Positions 1 to 9,108 of a stretch of DNA of 23,659 nucleotides are shown piece by piece. The stretch's first letter is position 1. Every line of letters begins with the position of its first letter. The stretch spans positions 1 through 23,659 of the forward strand of contig CAYSPM010000025.1 of NCBI GenBank assembly GCA_964432925.1, in the 5' to 3' direction. The notes under the pieces are model-generated. The model was given only the letters and a program-made list of their open reading frames with translations, had not been told where the DNA came from and made no database searches. The translations under genes and the position numbers were made by a program. Source of the stretch: CAYNTC01 sp964432925. Lineage in GTDB: Bacteria > Planctomycetota > Phycisphaerae > Sedimentisphaerales > Anaerobacaceae.

Positions 1-1479
1 TGGCACCTAACGGTGCCGACCTTCGGTGGGGAAAATTTCGCTCAGACGCTTGGCGATCCTGATACGCTTAAGATCAATGAGTGGTTCACGAACGGCCAGG
101 TACTATTCGAGGACGACTTTATTGAACTGTACAATCCAAATGTCTTTCCGGTGGATTTAAGTGGTCTTTACCTTACCGACAATCCGGTAACTCAGCCAGG
201 CAAGGATCGGCTTGGACCGCTTAGCTTTATTTCAGGCGAAGGTTTCGCTACGTTCACGGCTGACGACAGCAACAATCCCGGCCATGTAACTTTCAGACTC
301 TCGCCCGATGGTGAGATGATAGGCTTATTCGATGCCAAGCTTAATGCTATTGACAAAGTGATCTATGGCCCACAGACGACCGATGTTTCGCAGGGCCGAG
401 CCCCCGATGGCTCAGATAATTTTGAGTTCTTCGAACTGCCCACGCCGGGCACCGGCAATCCGGAAGGTACTATTGTTACGATGACCAACCTTATTGCTAT
501 CGACCATGTCTGGTCTTATGAGCAGACAGACACGGCTCTGCCTGCAACTTGGATTGAGCCGGATTATGATGATTCATCCTGGCCGGCTGGGCCTGCACTA
601 CTATACGTTGAGAACTCTGAATTGCCAGCGCCAAAGAATACGGAGCTTACGCTCGGTGCAATGACCTATTATTTCCGCACCCACTTTAATCTAAGCTTTG
701 CTCCAGGCGATATAACACAGCTTGAGCTTAACTGTGTCATTGATGATGGAGCGGTATTTTATCTTAATGGCCATGAAGTGCTTCGGCTTGGTATGGCTGA
801 GGGTGAGATTGAGCATACCATGACAGCCGACCGTACTGTGAGTAACGCCGACTACGAAGGACCCTTTGTGATTCCCATCGATTATTTGCTTGAGGGTAAT
901 AATGTCATCGCGGTAGAAGTGCATCAGACCGGCAGTAGCAGCAGCGATATTGTCTTTGGCTTAGAGCTTGATGCGGTCGTTATGACATCGGATGATTCCT
1001 ATGCTGATGCGTATACGTTATTAGATGGTCTTCGTATTACTGAGCTTATGTATCATGCAGCAGATGGCAGCGATTTTGATTATATTGAACTTCAGAACAT
1101 AAATGATGTGACGTTGGATTTAACTGGCGTCCGCATTGCCGGAGGCGTGGATTTTGTCTTTGGCGAAATGGTGCTTGGTCCGGGTGAGTATGTAGTGGTA
1201 GTAAGTAGCCTAAGCTCTTTTCGGTCGAAGTATGGCTCAGATATAAATGTTGCAGGCGATTATTCGGGCAACCTGAGTAATAATGGTGAGCAGATTGTAT
1301 TGAATTTGGCTTTCCCGTTGGATGCAGCGATACTTAGGTTTAGTTATGATAGCAGTTGGTATCCAACTACGGATGGCGGTGGCGATTCATTGGTGGTAAC
1401 TGCCCCGAGTGGTGCAGTTGTTTCCTGGCAGGATTCAGCCGGTTGGCAGCCCTCTATTCCCACCCCCGGCCAACCATAA
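1..1479 (+). CDS. Secreted lamin-tail-domain (LTD) surface protein, 3' part
   Basis: The frame is open from the first base, so the gene begins upstream of the window; the GTG at 13 is not a convincing start. About 490 residues are visible. A first lamin-tail-type domain (about residues 20-140, with INEW and DFIELYNP) is followed by a galactose-binding-like beta-sandwich (about 165-325, with DDGAVFYLNGHEVLR) and a second lamin-tail domain (about 340-465, with LRITELMYHAA and DYIELQN). LTD domains of this type occur in large secreted or cell-surface proteins of planctomycetes and relatives, often linked to CotH-like or carbohydrate-active modules; none of those is visible in this fragment. No dockerin or PEP-CTERM tail is seen; the protein simply ends GQP. 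Role is probably adhesive or structural outside the cell. Family call is firm, function is not. Confidence 0.8.
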   Translation, partial: WHLTVPTFGGENFAQTLGDPDTLKINEWFTNGQVLFEDDFIELYNPNVFPVDLSGLYLTDNPVTQPGKDRLGPLSFISGEGFATFTADDSNNPGHVTFRLSPDGEMIGLFDAKLNAIDKVIYGPQTTDVSQGRAPDGSDNFEFFELPTPGTGNPEGTIVTMTNLIAIDHVWSYEQTDTALPATWIEPDYDDSSWPAGPALLYVENSELPAPKNTELTLGAMTYYFRTHFNLSFAPGDITQLELNCVIDDGAVFYLNGHEVLRLGMAEGEIEHTMTADRTVSNADYEGPFVIPIDYLLEGNNVIAVEVHQTGSSSSDIVFGLELDAVVMTSDDSYADAYTLLDGLRITELMYHAADGSDFDYIELQNINDVTLDLTGVRIAGGVDFVFGEMVLGPGEYVVVVSSLSSFRSKYGSDINVAGDYSGNLSNNGEQIVLNLAFPLDAAILRFSYDSSWYPTTDGGGDSLVVTAPSGAVVSWQDSAGWQPSIPTPGQP

Positions 1480-1547
1480 TAGATGTGCGATAGCTGAGCC
1501 TGCGCCCAGAAAAAACTACTGTGCCGATCTTACCCCTCCCGACACAG

Positions 1548-2366
1548 CTACTTGAAATCTACCGTTAGTAACCTCTCTTTGAAAACAGACCGAGCATCCG
1601 TTGTGAATATCTCTATCTTGGTAGGGAGTAAAATGCCTTTTTCTTCGACCTCGCTATAATCATAACCACGAACGGCGAGGTATTCTTGACGATCGATATC
1701 GCAGAACCAAAGCATATCGATCAAAGTGGTATTCTTATTCTGATAAAAAACAATCGTAGCCCAGTGAGACTTTGTCGAATCGACGCCCTCTTGTAGTCTG
1801 TTGCCAACACCGCCCCTGCTCACTGTGTAAGTTCGCTCGACTGAGTCATACCAAAGGCCTTCTATTTTTATCGGTTCGGAGCGTCTGTTGAAACTGGCGG
1901 AGGCGTCCAGAAGACGTACCGGAGCCGTAGTCAAGCCCAGTATTGCTTCAGCATAATCGCGATGTGATATTTGCATAAGGATGTCTTGCTCACGCCCCTG
2001 CAGAATAGTAAGTTGACCATCAAGGAGCTGCCACATGACTGGACCGAGGGGCTCCCGAACCGAAATCCGAATGGAATTCGACCATGGGAAAACCTCAAGA
2101 TGTTGTTGCGTTAGGTAAAAGCCGCCATCCGGCTGGTAGAAAGTGACGACACAATCAAGGCTAAGCCTCTTTGTTTTTGTCCATTTTTTAAATCCACCGG
2201 TGGCCTTAAGTGCGCCGGCGGCATAGTCGGATGGTGCCGTTAGTGTCTGGACGTCAGGACCACGAGCAAGGCGCCCCGTACTCTTACCAGTTTGTTTAGT
2301 ACAACCTGCAATTGTACAGGCTATCAGCAAAACGAGCCAAATTGCTTTTGATAGTCGGTGCATCAT
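1548..2366 (-). CDS. Predicted lipoprotein, LolA/LolB-like beta-rich (tentative)
   Basis: The 272-residue product starts with a basic n-region, a hydrophobic stretch and a lipobox (IAGC, Cys22), so it should be lipidated and membrane anchored. The remainder is rich in alternating beta strands (DCVVTFYQP, SIRISVREP, GQLTILQG, TKIEIFTTDA), a pattern reminiscent of LolA/LolB or DUF4292-type lipoprotein carriers, but I cannot confirm membership. The start is only 4 bases after the nifJ stop codon, so the two are almost certainly cotranscribed and perhaps translationally coupled. A second Met directly follows the first and could be the real start. The link with nifJ may be just operon position; no redox motif is present in the lipoprotein. 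Lipoprotein nature is secure, family assignment weak. Confidence 0.75.
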   Translation of the reverse strand: MMHRLSKAIWLVLLIACTIAGCTKQTGKSTGRLARGPDVQTLTAPSDYAAGALKATGGFKKWTKTKRLSLDCVVTFYQPDGGFYLTQQHLEVFPWSNSIRISVREPLGPVMWQLLDGQLTILQGREQDILMQISHRDYAEAILGLTTAPVRLLDASASFNRRSEPIKIEGLWYDSVERTYTVSRGGVGNRLQEGVDSTKSHWATIVFYQNKNTTLIDMLWFCDIDRQEYLAVRGYDYSEVEEKGILLPTKIEIFTTDARSVFKERLLTVDFK

Positions 2367-2370
2367 CTTT

Positions 2371-5300
2371 CTACTTCGTTATAGTTTGTTTTTCGTATTT
2401 TTGGGATTGCTCGTCAAGCTCCTGCTCTTCGGAACCACATGAGAGTTTCGCCAGTTGCTCCATCAGGGCATACCTTTCGACAGCATCTTTGGTAGCAAGT
2501 TTTAGCAATTTTGCTGCCATGTCGGGCTTGGATTGCTTCAGCGTACGATAGCGATTCTCGCCGTAAGCATATTCTTGGAAGTCAATAGTAGGAGCCTTGG
2601 AATCGAGCTGCAGTGGATTTTTACCCTGCTCCTTGAGCCGGGGATCAAATCTATACAACGGCCAATGGCCACAGGCAACAGCCTTTTTCTGCTCCTCGTA
2701 GCCAGCGGTCATATTGATGCCGTGAGCAATACAATGGGCGTAAGCAATTATCAAAGATGGTCCCGGATATGCCTCGGCCTCGACAAAGGCCTTGACGGTT
2801 TGATTGGCATTCGCACCGATTGCCACTTTGGTGACGTAAACGTTGCCATAGATCATAGCCAACAGGCCAAGATCCTTTTTGGGCGATGGTTTCCCACCTG
2901 CGGCGAATTTGGCTACCGCAGCTCTGGGTGTAGATTTGGACATCTGCCCACCCGTATTGGAATAGACTTCCGTATCTAGAACAAGGGCGTTGACATTTGC
3001 ACCACTTGCCAGGACATGGTCAAGACCACCATAGCCGATATCGTAGGCCCATCCGTCGCCACCAAGTGCCCAGACGGATTTACGGACGAGATAGTCAGCA
3101 ATGTCCAGCAGGTGTTCGCACTGTTCGCATTTACTTTTTCTGCATTGTTTCTTCAGTTCATCCACGTAAGCTCGCTGCTGTTCGATAGCTCCTTGGTTGG
3201 GGTCATCGGCCAATGTAGTGGAGCGGATTTCTTCCGCCAGCTTGGCGTCTACACAACCTTTGTCTGTAACTTTCGCTAACAGTGTGAGAGCCCGCTCTTT
3301 GAACTTGTCTACTGTCAGGCGCATGCCCATGGCAAACTCGGCGCTATCCTCAAACAGACTGTTGCTCCAGGTCGGACCCCTGCCGTCGGCTCTCTTAGCG
3401 TAAGGGGTTGTGGGTAGGTTGCCGCCGTAAATCGATGAGCAGCCTGTAGCATTGCCAATTAGTGCTCTATCGCCGAATAGTTGCGTTAGCAACTTGACGT
3501 AGGGTGTCTCACCGCAGCCTGCACAAGCACCAGAGTACTCAAATAAAGGCTGGATCAACTGGCTACCCTTTACAGTACCAGCTTTGAAAAGGCCCGGATC
3601 GGTGTTGGGAATTGATAAGAAATGTTTGTAATTTTCACGCTCCTGCATACGCACCGGTTCTTGTAGTACCATGTTGATTGCTTTTCGGTCTGTAGGCTTC
3701 CTGTTTTCGTCCTTTTCTTGTGCAGGACAACTTAGGACACACGCGCTGCAACCGGTACAGTCCTCCGGAGCTACCTGAACGGTGAATTTCATACCTGTGT
3801 AATCTTTGCCCTTGGCATCAGCGTTTTTAAATGTCGCGGGCGCGTCTTTTAGATACTTTTTATCATAAGCCTTTATTCTTATGGCTGCATGCGGGCAAAG
3901 CAGCGAGCACATTCCACATTGAATGCAGATGTCCGGCTCCCACTGTGGAATGTTCACAGCAATGTTACGCTTTTCAAATTGGGTTGTACCCGTGGGGAAC
4001 TTGCCATCGTCAGGCATTTTGCTTACGGGTATCTTGTCTCCGCGAAGGGCAATAAGCTCTGCGGTTACAGTCTTGACAAAATCAGGAGCATCTTCAGGTA
4101 CCGGCGGCCTCATTTTGATCTTGCTTGTCACTTTGCCTGGTACCTCCACTTGATAAATTCTCTCCAGCGCTCCGTCAACAGCAGCATAATTCATCTGAAC
4201 TATCTTCTCGCCCTTCTTGCCATAGGTTTTTTGAATCGCATCCTTTATAGCCTTGACGGCTGTATCGAGCGGAATGATGTTGCTGATTTTGAAAAAAGCT
4301 GTCTGCATAACTACATTGATTCTCGGTCCCAGGCCGATCTCCTGGGCGAGAGAAATCGCATCAATGACATAGAACTTCAGCTTCTTGTCGATGATTTGCT
4401 TTTGCACTTCTTGCGGCAGTGTGTCCCAAACTTCGTCTTTGCTATGGCTGCTCGTTAAAAGGAAGGTTGCTCCCTGCCGGGCTGTGGAGAGCATATCGTA
4501 TTTTTCCAAGAAAATCGGATTATGGCATGCAACGAAGTCGGCTTTGCCCACAAGGTAGGGCCTTCGGATAATCTGTTTGCCAAACCGCAAGTGTGATATG
4601 GTGACAGCGCCTGCTTTTCTAGAATCATACACGAAATACGCCTGGGCGTAGTTATCTGTCAACTCGCCGATTATCTTTATCGAATTTCTGTTTGCTCCTA
4701 CCGTGCCGTCCGAGCCCAGGCCCCAGAACATAGCGGAGAAAAATCCTTCGCTGCTAACTTCAAAAGATTCATTAACTTCCAGACTTGTGTTTGTTACGTC
4801 ATCAATAATGCCCACCGTAAAACCATGCTTGGGCTTAGGGGCATCGAGATTATCGAAGACAGCTTTCACCATGGCGGGTGTAAACTCTTTTGATCCCAGC
4901 CCGTATCGCCCACCGACTATCAGAGGATATTTGTCAAGTGACAGCAAACCATCGGCCATAGCCTCACCTATGGCGGTGCGAACATCCAGATATAAAGGCT
5001 CACCTAACGAACCTGGTTCTTTTGTTCTGTCCAGAACAGCGATTTTCTTGACGGTCTTAGGCAGAACGCTAACAAAATGTTCAGTGCTGAATGGCCTGAA
5101 AAGGCGGACTTTTATGACGCCTACTTTTTCACCTTTAGATACCAGAAACTCTGCGGTCTCATGAGCGGTATCGGCGCCAGAGCCCATTATTATAATAACC
5201 TTGTCAGCTTCTTTTGCGCCTACGTAATCGAACAACTTATATTGTCTGCCGACAACCTTTGCGAACTTGTCCATCGTTTGCTGCACGATATTTGGTGCAG

Positions 5301-6012
5301 CTAAATAGTATTTATTTACGGTTTCCCGACCTTGGAAATAAACATCGGGATTTTGCGCTGTGCCGGAAATCATGGGTTTATCCGGTGACAATGCCCTTGC
5401 CTTGTGCTGGGCAACAAGCTCGTCATCAATCATCGCCCGCATATCATCAAACGTCAGCTCCTCAACCTTCTGTACCTCATGGCTGGTTCTAAAGCCGTCA
5501 AAGGAATGCAGAAAAGGCACACGTGATGCCAACGTCGCCTGTTGCGCAATCAGCGCAAAATCCATAATCTCCTGGATATTGGCCGAGCAGAGCAAAGCAA
5601 AGCCTGTTTCGCGGCAGGTCATAACGTCGGAATGGTCACCGAATATCGAAAGCGCCTGACAGGCTAATGAGCGGGCAGAGATGTGAAAGACCGTAGGCAA
5701 TAACTCGCCTGCGATTTTGTACATATTGGGAATCATCAGCAGCAAACCTTGCGAAGCTGTAAAGGTAGTTGTTAGAGCCCCCGTAGCCAGCGCGCCATGG
5801 ACAGCACCGGCTGCACCACCTTCAGACTGCATCTCTGTAACCGAAGGGACGGTTCCCCAAATGTTGGGTTCGCCCTTAGCTGTTTTGGCATCTGCTATCT
5901 CACCCATAGATGAGCTTGGCGTTATGGGATAAATTGCGATAACTTCGTTAGTAGCGTGAGCTACGTATGATGCGGCTGTATTGCCGTCGATTGTAACAAT
6001 TCTGCGTTTCAT
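2371..6012 (-). CDS. nifJ: Pyruvate:ferredoxin (flavodoxin) oxidoreductase, single chain
   Basis: At 1213 residues this is the full-length fused homodimer-type enzyme that oxidises pyruvate plus CoA to acetyl-CoA and CO2, reducing ferredoxin or flavodoxin. The N-terminal domain has YPITPSS with Thr31, Glu64 and Arg114 at the same positions as the substrate and cofactor residues described for the Desulfovibrio africanus enzyme. Two 4Fe-4S clusters of the ferredoxin domain are formed by Cys696/699/702/706 and Cys752/755/758/762. The proximal cluster ligands are Cys830, Cys833, Cys858 and Cys1094. The thiamine diphosphate site is GDGWAYDIGYGG (985-996) and YSNTGGQ (1017-1023). Extra cysteines (957, 962, 965) sit just before the TPP motif. 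The start is supported by GGAG six bases upstream. It is the first gene of a two-gene unit with the downstream lipoprotein. Points to fermentative, anaerobic metabolism. Confidence 0.97.
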   Translation of the reverse strand: MKRRIVTIDGNTAASYVAHATNEVIAIYPITPSSSMGEIADAKTAKGEPNIWGTVPSVTEMQSEGGAAGAVHGALATGALTTTFTASQGLLLMIPNMYKIAGELLPTVFHISARSLACQALSIFGDHSDVMTCRETGFALLCSANIQEIMDFALIAQQATLASRVPFLHSFDGFRTSHEVQKVEELTFDDMRAMIDDELVAQHKARALSPDKPMISGTAQNPDVYFQGRETVNKYYLAAPNIVQQTMDKFAKVVGRQYKLFDYVGAKEADKVIIIMGSGADTAHETAEFLVSKGEKVGVIKVRLFRPFSTEHFVSVLPKTVKKIAVLDRTKEPGSLGEPLYLDVRTAIGEAMADGLLSLDKYPLIVGGRYGLGSKEFTPAMVKAVFDNLDAPKPKHGFTVGIIDDVTNTSLEVNESFEVSSEGFFSAMFWGLGSDGTVGANRNSIKIIGELTDNYAQAYFVYDSRKAGAVTISHLRFGKQIIRRPYLVGKADFVACHNPIFLEKYDMLSTARQGATFLLTSSHSKDEVWDTLPQEVQKQIIDKKLKFYVIDAISLAQEIGLGPRINVVMQTAFFKISNIIPLDTAVKAIKDAIQKTYGKKGEKIVQMNYAAVDGALERIYQVEVPGKVTSKIKMRPPVPEDAPDFVKTVTAELIALRGDKIPVSKMPDDGKFPTGTTQFEKRNIAVNIPQWEPDICIQCGMCSLLCPHAAIRIKAYDKKYLKDAPATFKNADAKGKDYTGMKFTVQVAPEDCTGCSACVLSCPAQEKDENRKPTDRKAINMVLQEPVRMQERENYKHFLSIPNTDPGLFKAGTVKGSQLIQPLFEYSGACAGCGETPYVKLLTQLFGDRALIGNATGCSSIYGGNLPTTPYAKRADGRGPTWSNSLFEDSAEFAMGMRLTVDKFKERALTLLAKVTDKGCVDAKLAEEIRSTTLADDPNQGAIEQQRAYVDELKKQCRKSKCEQCEHLLDIADYLVRKSVWALGGDGWAYDIGYGGLDHVLASGANVNALVLDTEVYSNTGGQMSKSTPRAAVAKFAAGGKPSPKKDLGLLAMIYGNVYVTKVAIGANANQTVKAFVEAEAYPGPSLIIAYAHCIAHGINMTAGYEEQKKAVACGHWPLYRFDPRLKEQGKNPLQLDSKAPTIDFQEYAYGENRYRTLKQSKPDMAAKLLKLATKDAVERYALMEQLAKLSCGSEEQELDEQSQKYEKQTITK

Positions 6013-6063
6013 AACTTCTCCATTTTTTTGTATAAGTACGGATAAAACGGACCTATCTACAGA

Positions 6064-6083
6064 ATCTGCCGTTTGCAGCAGAT
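6064..6083 (-). promoter_or_regulatory. Small hairpin in the nifJ upstream region
   Basis: An inverted repeat of 8 base pairs (ATCTGC/GCAGAT plus a wobble pair and one more pair) with a CAAA loop lies about 50 bases upstream of the nifJ start. It could be an operator or a 5' UTR stem, or chance. The promoter itself is not evident and may lie in the assembly gap. Confidence 0.25.
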
Positions 6084-6109
6084 ATTCGGACTACAGACAA
6101 TGACCCTCA

Positions 6110-6209
6110 NNNNNNNNNNNNNNNNNNNNNNNNNNNNNNNNNNNNNNNNNNNNNNNNNNNNNNNNNNNNNNNNNNNNNNNNNNNNNNNNNNNNNNNNNNN
6201 NNNNNNNNN
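6110..6209. other. Assembly gap (100 Ns)
   Basis: Exactly 100 undetermined bases, the conventional scaffold-join length rather than a measured gap. It hides the subtilase start and possibly the nifJ promoter. The adjacency of nifJ and the subtilase therefore rests only on scaffolding. Confidence 0.99.
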
Positions 6210-8330
6210 GGCCTTGAGTATGTACCGGGTGAAATCATCGTTAAGTTCAAAGACAATCTCTCCGAGGAAGAAATATCCGCTCTGAACTCAAGACATGATG
6301 TCTCAATGCTCTACACTAGTCCCTTTGCCGGCTTCAGCAGGCTGAGCATTCCAAGCGGCAGGACCGTTACAGAGATGGTCGAGACATATACTAAGGATGG
6401 GCGGGTTGAGTATGCCGAGGCAAACTACATCGTTCATGCTTTGATGATCCCAAACGATGAATTGTACGTATATCAATGGCACCTGTACAACGCGGATTAC
6501 GGCGGAATCCAGATGGAGCATGCTTGGGATGCTGCGACAGGTTCGGGGGTGATCGTTGCAGTTATTGACACAGGCATCGCTTATGAGAACTATTATTCAG
6601 ACTCAATAAGCGGAGAAGTCTGCTACGAGAAGGCTCCAGATTTAACTGGTACCTACTTCTTAGCTGGCTACGATTTTGTGGACGATGATGACCACCCTAA
6701 TGATGAATCGATTTATGGACACGGAACTCATATTGCTGGAGTTATTGCTCAAAGCACTAACAACAGCTACGGAACTGCGGGAGTAGCTTTTAATGTTTTC
6801 TTACTGCCTTTGAGGGTGTTGGACGGAAGTGGGGTCGGCACATACGCCAATCTGGCGGATGCGATTATCTGGGCAACTGATAGTAGCGCTAATGTGATAA
6901 ATCTGGGTTTGGGAGGAACCGAGCCTTCGGCTACTTTGGAAAACGCGGTAGCTTATGCGCACGATAGCGGAGTAACTGTAGTGGCGGCTGCAGGCAATGA
7001 CGGCATGAATGTATTGCGTTATCCTGCTGCCTATGACGACTACGTTATTGCAGTCGGGGCTACACGCTACGATGAGAGACCGGCTTACTACTCCAACTGG
7101 GGAGTAGGTCTGGATTTGGTGGCTCCGGGAGGTGATCTTACAATTGACCAGAACGAAGATGGCTATGGCGACGGAATATTGCAGCAGAGCTACCATAAGA
7201 ACGGCTGCGGTAAGGTGTCTTGGAATTACTACTTTGCTGAGGGAACCTCAATGGCTGCAGCGCAGGTATCTGCGGTCGCGGCTTTGCTGATGTCGGCTGG
7301 CGTTGTTGCGACACCGGCTGAAGTACGACAGGCCTTGGAATCCACCGCTGAAGATAAGGGATCGGCAGGCTGGGATCGACAATATGGCTGGGGGATTGTT
7401 AATGCCGAAGCTGCGTTACAATGGACGTCGGAAGTGCCGTCACCTCGCCCTGTCGCTATGTTCACGGCCGAACCTGAAACCGGCGCTGAACCCCTGACCG
7501 TGCAATTTATTGATCAATCCACAGGAGATATAGCGAGCTGGTCATGGGACTTTGGCGATGGCCAGACGTCTATGGAACACAACCCGATTCATACTTATGA
7601 TAACGCTTCTCACTATACCGTGAGCTTAACGGCAGCAGGCTCAGGAGGCACCGATACCGAGACGAAGCCGCAATACATCAATGTTTTTATGGCTTCTTCG
7701 TCACCTTCGGCTGATTTTGAGGCTGAGCCAACGGACGGCGCAGCCCCGTTGACAGTAGAGTTCACAGACCAATCCAGATGTTCAGCGGTCTTTGTCTACC
7801 GTGAAAACGGCAGCTTTTACGTCATATCAGGTGATGCAAGCAACTTGGGAGGCATCACTGATTGGGCTTGGGATTTCGGAGACGGCGAGACTTCTACTGA
7901 GCGGAATCCCACTCACACGTATAGTCTCGCCGGCAGCTATACGGTGAATCTAACAGTGACAGGCCCAGGTGGTTCGAGCACTAAGAACAAAGAGGATTAT
8001 ATAGAAGCGCAAGTACCGTCAACACCAAGTGCACATGTTAGTGTTGATGTATCAAAACACAGATCGTGGTGGTTGGGATACAGAGTAATAAGTACTGTCC
8101 GACTCAAAGATGCTTATATAGATGACCTGCCCATCGAGGACGCAACAGTAGAAGGACATTGGAGCGGAGACTATAGCGAAAACGTCTCAGGCACCACCGA
8201 CAAAAACGGTACAGTCCGATTCAACAAAAGTTTAAGCAGAAGTCAATCAAGCGTAACTTTCACTGTTGATCGTGTAACGAAAGACGGCCAAGTCTTTAAT
8301 CTATCTGGCCAGCTCAGCGATTCAAGGTAA
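6210..8330 (+). CDS. Secreted subtilisin-like serine protease (S8) with two PKD domains, 5' partial
   Basis: The frame is open from the gap edge (EYVPGEIIVKF, a typical start of a subtilase propeptide), so the real start and signal peptide lie in the N run, not at the internal ATG at 6306. The propeptide ends near 6480 and the catalytic domain follows. The triad is visible: Asp in VIDTG (codon at 6567), His in GHGTH (codon at 6729) and Ser in EGTSMAA (codon at 7248). Two PKD domains follow (about 7449-7685 and 7704-8009), each with the WDFGDG signature; the second has about 26 extra residues before that motif. The last roughly 100 residues look like another Ig-like beta domain. No PEP-CTERM or dockerin is present. 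It is probably an extracellular protein-degrading enzyme. Confidence 0.93.
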   Translation, partial: GLEYVPGEIIVKFKDNLSEEEISALNSRHDVSMLYTSPFAGFSRLSIPSGRTVTEMVETYTKDGRVEYAEANYIVHALMIPNDELYVYQWHLYNADYGGIQMEHAWDAATGSGVIVAVIDTGIAYENYYSDSISGEVCYEKAPDLTGTYFLAGYDFVDDDDHPNDESIYGHGTHIAGVIAQSTNNSYGTAGVAFNVFLLPLRVLDGSGVGTYANLADAIIWATDSSANVINLGLGGTEPSATLENAVAYAHDSGVTVVAAAGNDGMNVLRYPAAYDDYVIAVGATRYDERPAYYSNWGVGLDLVAPGGDLTIDQNEDGYGDGILQQSYHKNGCGKVSWNYYFAEGTSMAAAQVSAVAALLMSAGVVATPAEVRQALESTAEDKGSAGWDRQYGWGIVNAEAALQWTSEVPSPRPVAMFTAEPETGAEPLTVQFIDQSTGDIASWSWDFGDGQTSMEHNPIHTYDNASHYTVSLTAAGSGGTDTETKPQYINVFMASSSPSADFEAEPTDGAAPLTVEFTDQSRCSAVFVYRENGSFYVISGDASNLGGITDWAWDFGDGETSTERNPTHTYSLAGSYTVNLTVTGPGGSSTKNKEDYIEAQVPSTPSAHVSVDVSKHRSWWLGYRVISTVRLKDAYIDDLPIEDATVEGHWSGDYSENVSGTTDKNGTVRFNKSLSRSQSSVTFTVDRVTKDGQVFNLSGQLSDSR

Positions 8331-8451
8331 TTAAAACCCGGATGGCCCCACGAGGCTGGGTTATATTGGTTCTTGGCAGGACTTTGGAACCGACTTCGAC
8401 TTTTTGTGTCTTTTGCCGCTGTACTCACTTTTTTCTATCAGAACCAAAGAG

Positions 8452-8484
8452 CAAGTAAGCATGATTAGAAAACATGCTTGCTTG
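8452..8484. terminator. Stem-loop downstream of the subtilase gene
   Basis: A 12-bp stem (8452-8463 with 8473-8484, one G-U wobble) and a 9-base loop lies between the convergent subtilase and NYN genes. There is no long T-tract after it on either strand, so it is a weak intrinsic terminator candidate or simply a 3' stem-loop. Confidence 0.4.
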
Positions 8485-8559
8485 AAACCCTGTGCTGGCT
8501 AAATAGCTGGATAGTTATATCCCAGAACCACACACTTGGGATTATTACATGGCGTGCAA

Positions 8560-9039
8560 TTATTGCTCGATGCCGAAAAACTCAAGCCAATGTTTAGTTT
8601 CACTTTGACTTAGGCCGTGACGTTTTGCCGGTGGTTCTTTCACCTTTTTTTTTCGCCGCAACTGTTTTTGCACAACGTGCCAGAACGTCTCGGATTTTAT
8701 AGCTTTAGCCTTTCGTGCATGTGCTGCTTTTCGCAGTCTTCGATCACTGCTAACGATCGACAATCTCTTTGGTGCCGTACTTAGCCGAATTTTCTCTTCC
8801 ATAACAGTGTCAGTATCCGTCCCCGGACCGGCAAAAAGCACGTCGAGATTGCTTATGTTGTCGAATCCACTTTTATCATATGGGCCGGCACCGTCAAAGA
8901 TAATCTGGCCGCTTTCGCCAATCTGCTTTAGATACCTGCCCACAATGCTGCAAAGCTGAATATCACTGATCGCATGTGAGTCTTCTTCAGCCTTAAAGAT
9001 CGAGTGCAATAAATTGTGACCGTCAATTATGAAAGGCAT
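8560..9039 (-). CDS. YacP-like NYN-domain ribonuclease
   Basis: The 159-residue protein has the features of the YacP/Rae1-type NYN (PIN-like) nuclease family: FIIDGHNLLHS at the N terminus (Asp6, Asn9), IIFDGAG (Asp49), GPGTDTDTVMEEKI with Asp75 and Asp77, and VSSDRRLR (Asp99). These acidic residues form the metal site in PIN/NYN folds, so an RNA-cleaving role is likely; B. subtilis Rae1 acts on ribosome-associated mRNA. The C-terminal 40 residues are very basic (RRKKKVK), coded by a run of nine A:T pairs that could be prone to slippage. No good Shine-Dalgarno site precedes the ATG; a relic pyrC stop codon lies 24 bases upstream (see the repeat entries), suggesting this gene once followed pyrC directly in an operon. 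Confidence 0.85.
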   Translation of the reverse strand: MPFIIDGHNLLHSIFKAEEDSHAISDIQLCSIVGRYLKQIGESGQIIFDGAGPYDKSGFDNISNLDVLFAGPGTDTDTVMEEKIRLSTAPKRLSIVSSDRRLRKAAHARKAKAIKSETFWHVVQKQLRRKKKVKEPPAKRHGLSQSETKHWLEFFGIEQ

Positions 9040-9063
9040 TGTGTGGCCAGCGTCTCTTAATAT

Positions 9064-9099
9064 CTACGCTTCAAATCTTATCTCGCCGCCGACGATCGT
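9064..9099 (-). pseudogene. Relic of a pyrC 3' end (12 codons)
   Basis: Read on the minus strand, these 36 bases encode TIVGGEIRFEA plus stop, identical in protein to the last 11 residues of the intact pyrC at 9639-9674. Thirty of 36 bases match and all six differences are at third codon positions, including TAA versus TAG. Homology stops abruptly upstream, where in-frame stops occur. It is therefore a leftover or imported pyrC tail and not a functional gene. Confidence 0.75.
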
Positions 9100-9108
9100 T
9101 ATGTTTTA

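Noticed and set aside
3889..4458. A 189-codon plus-strand ORF inside nifJ
   Set aside because: It is an antisense shadow of the conserved nifJ coding sequence, without a ribosome binding site or any recognisable domain.
6801..7196. A 131-codon minus-strand ORF opposite the subtilase
   Set aside because: It lies opposite the catalytic domain and has no independent support.
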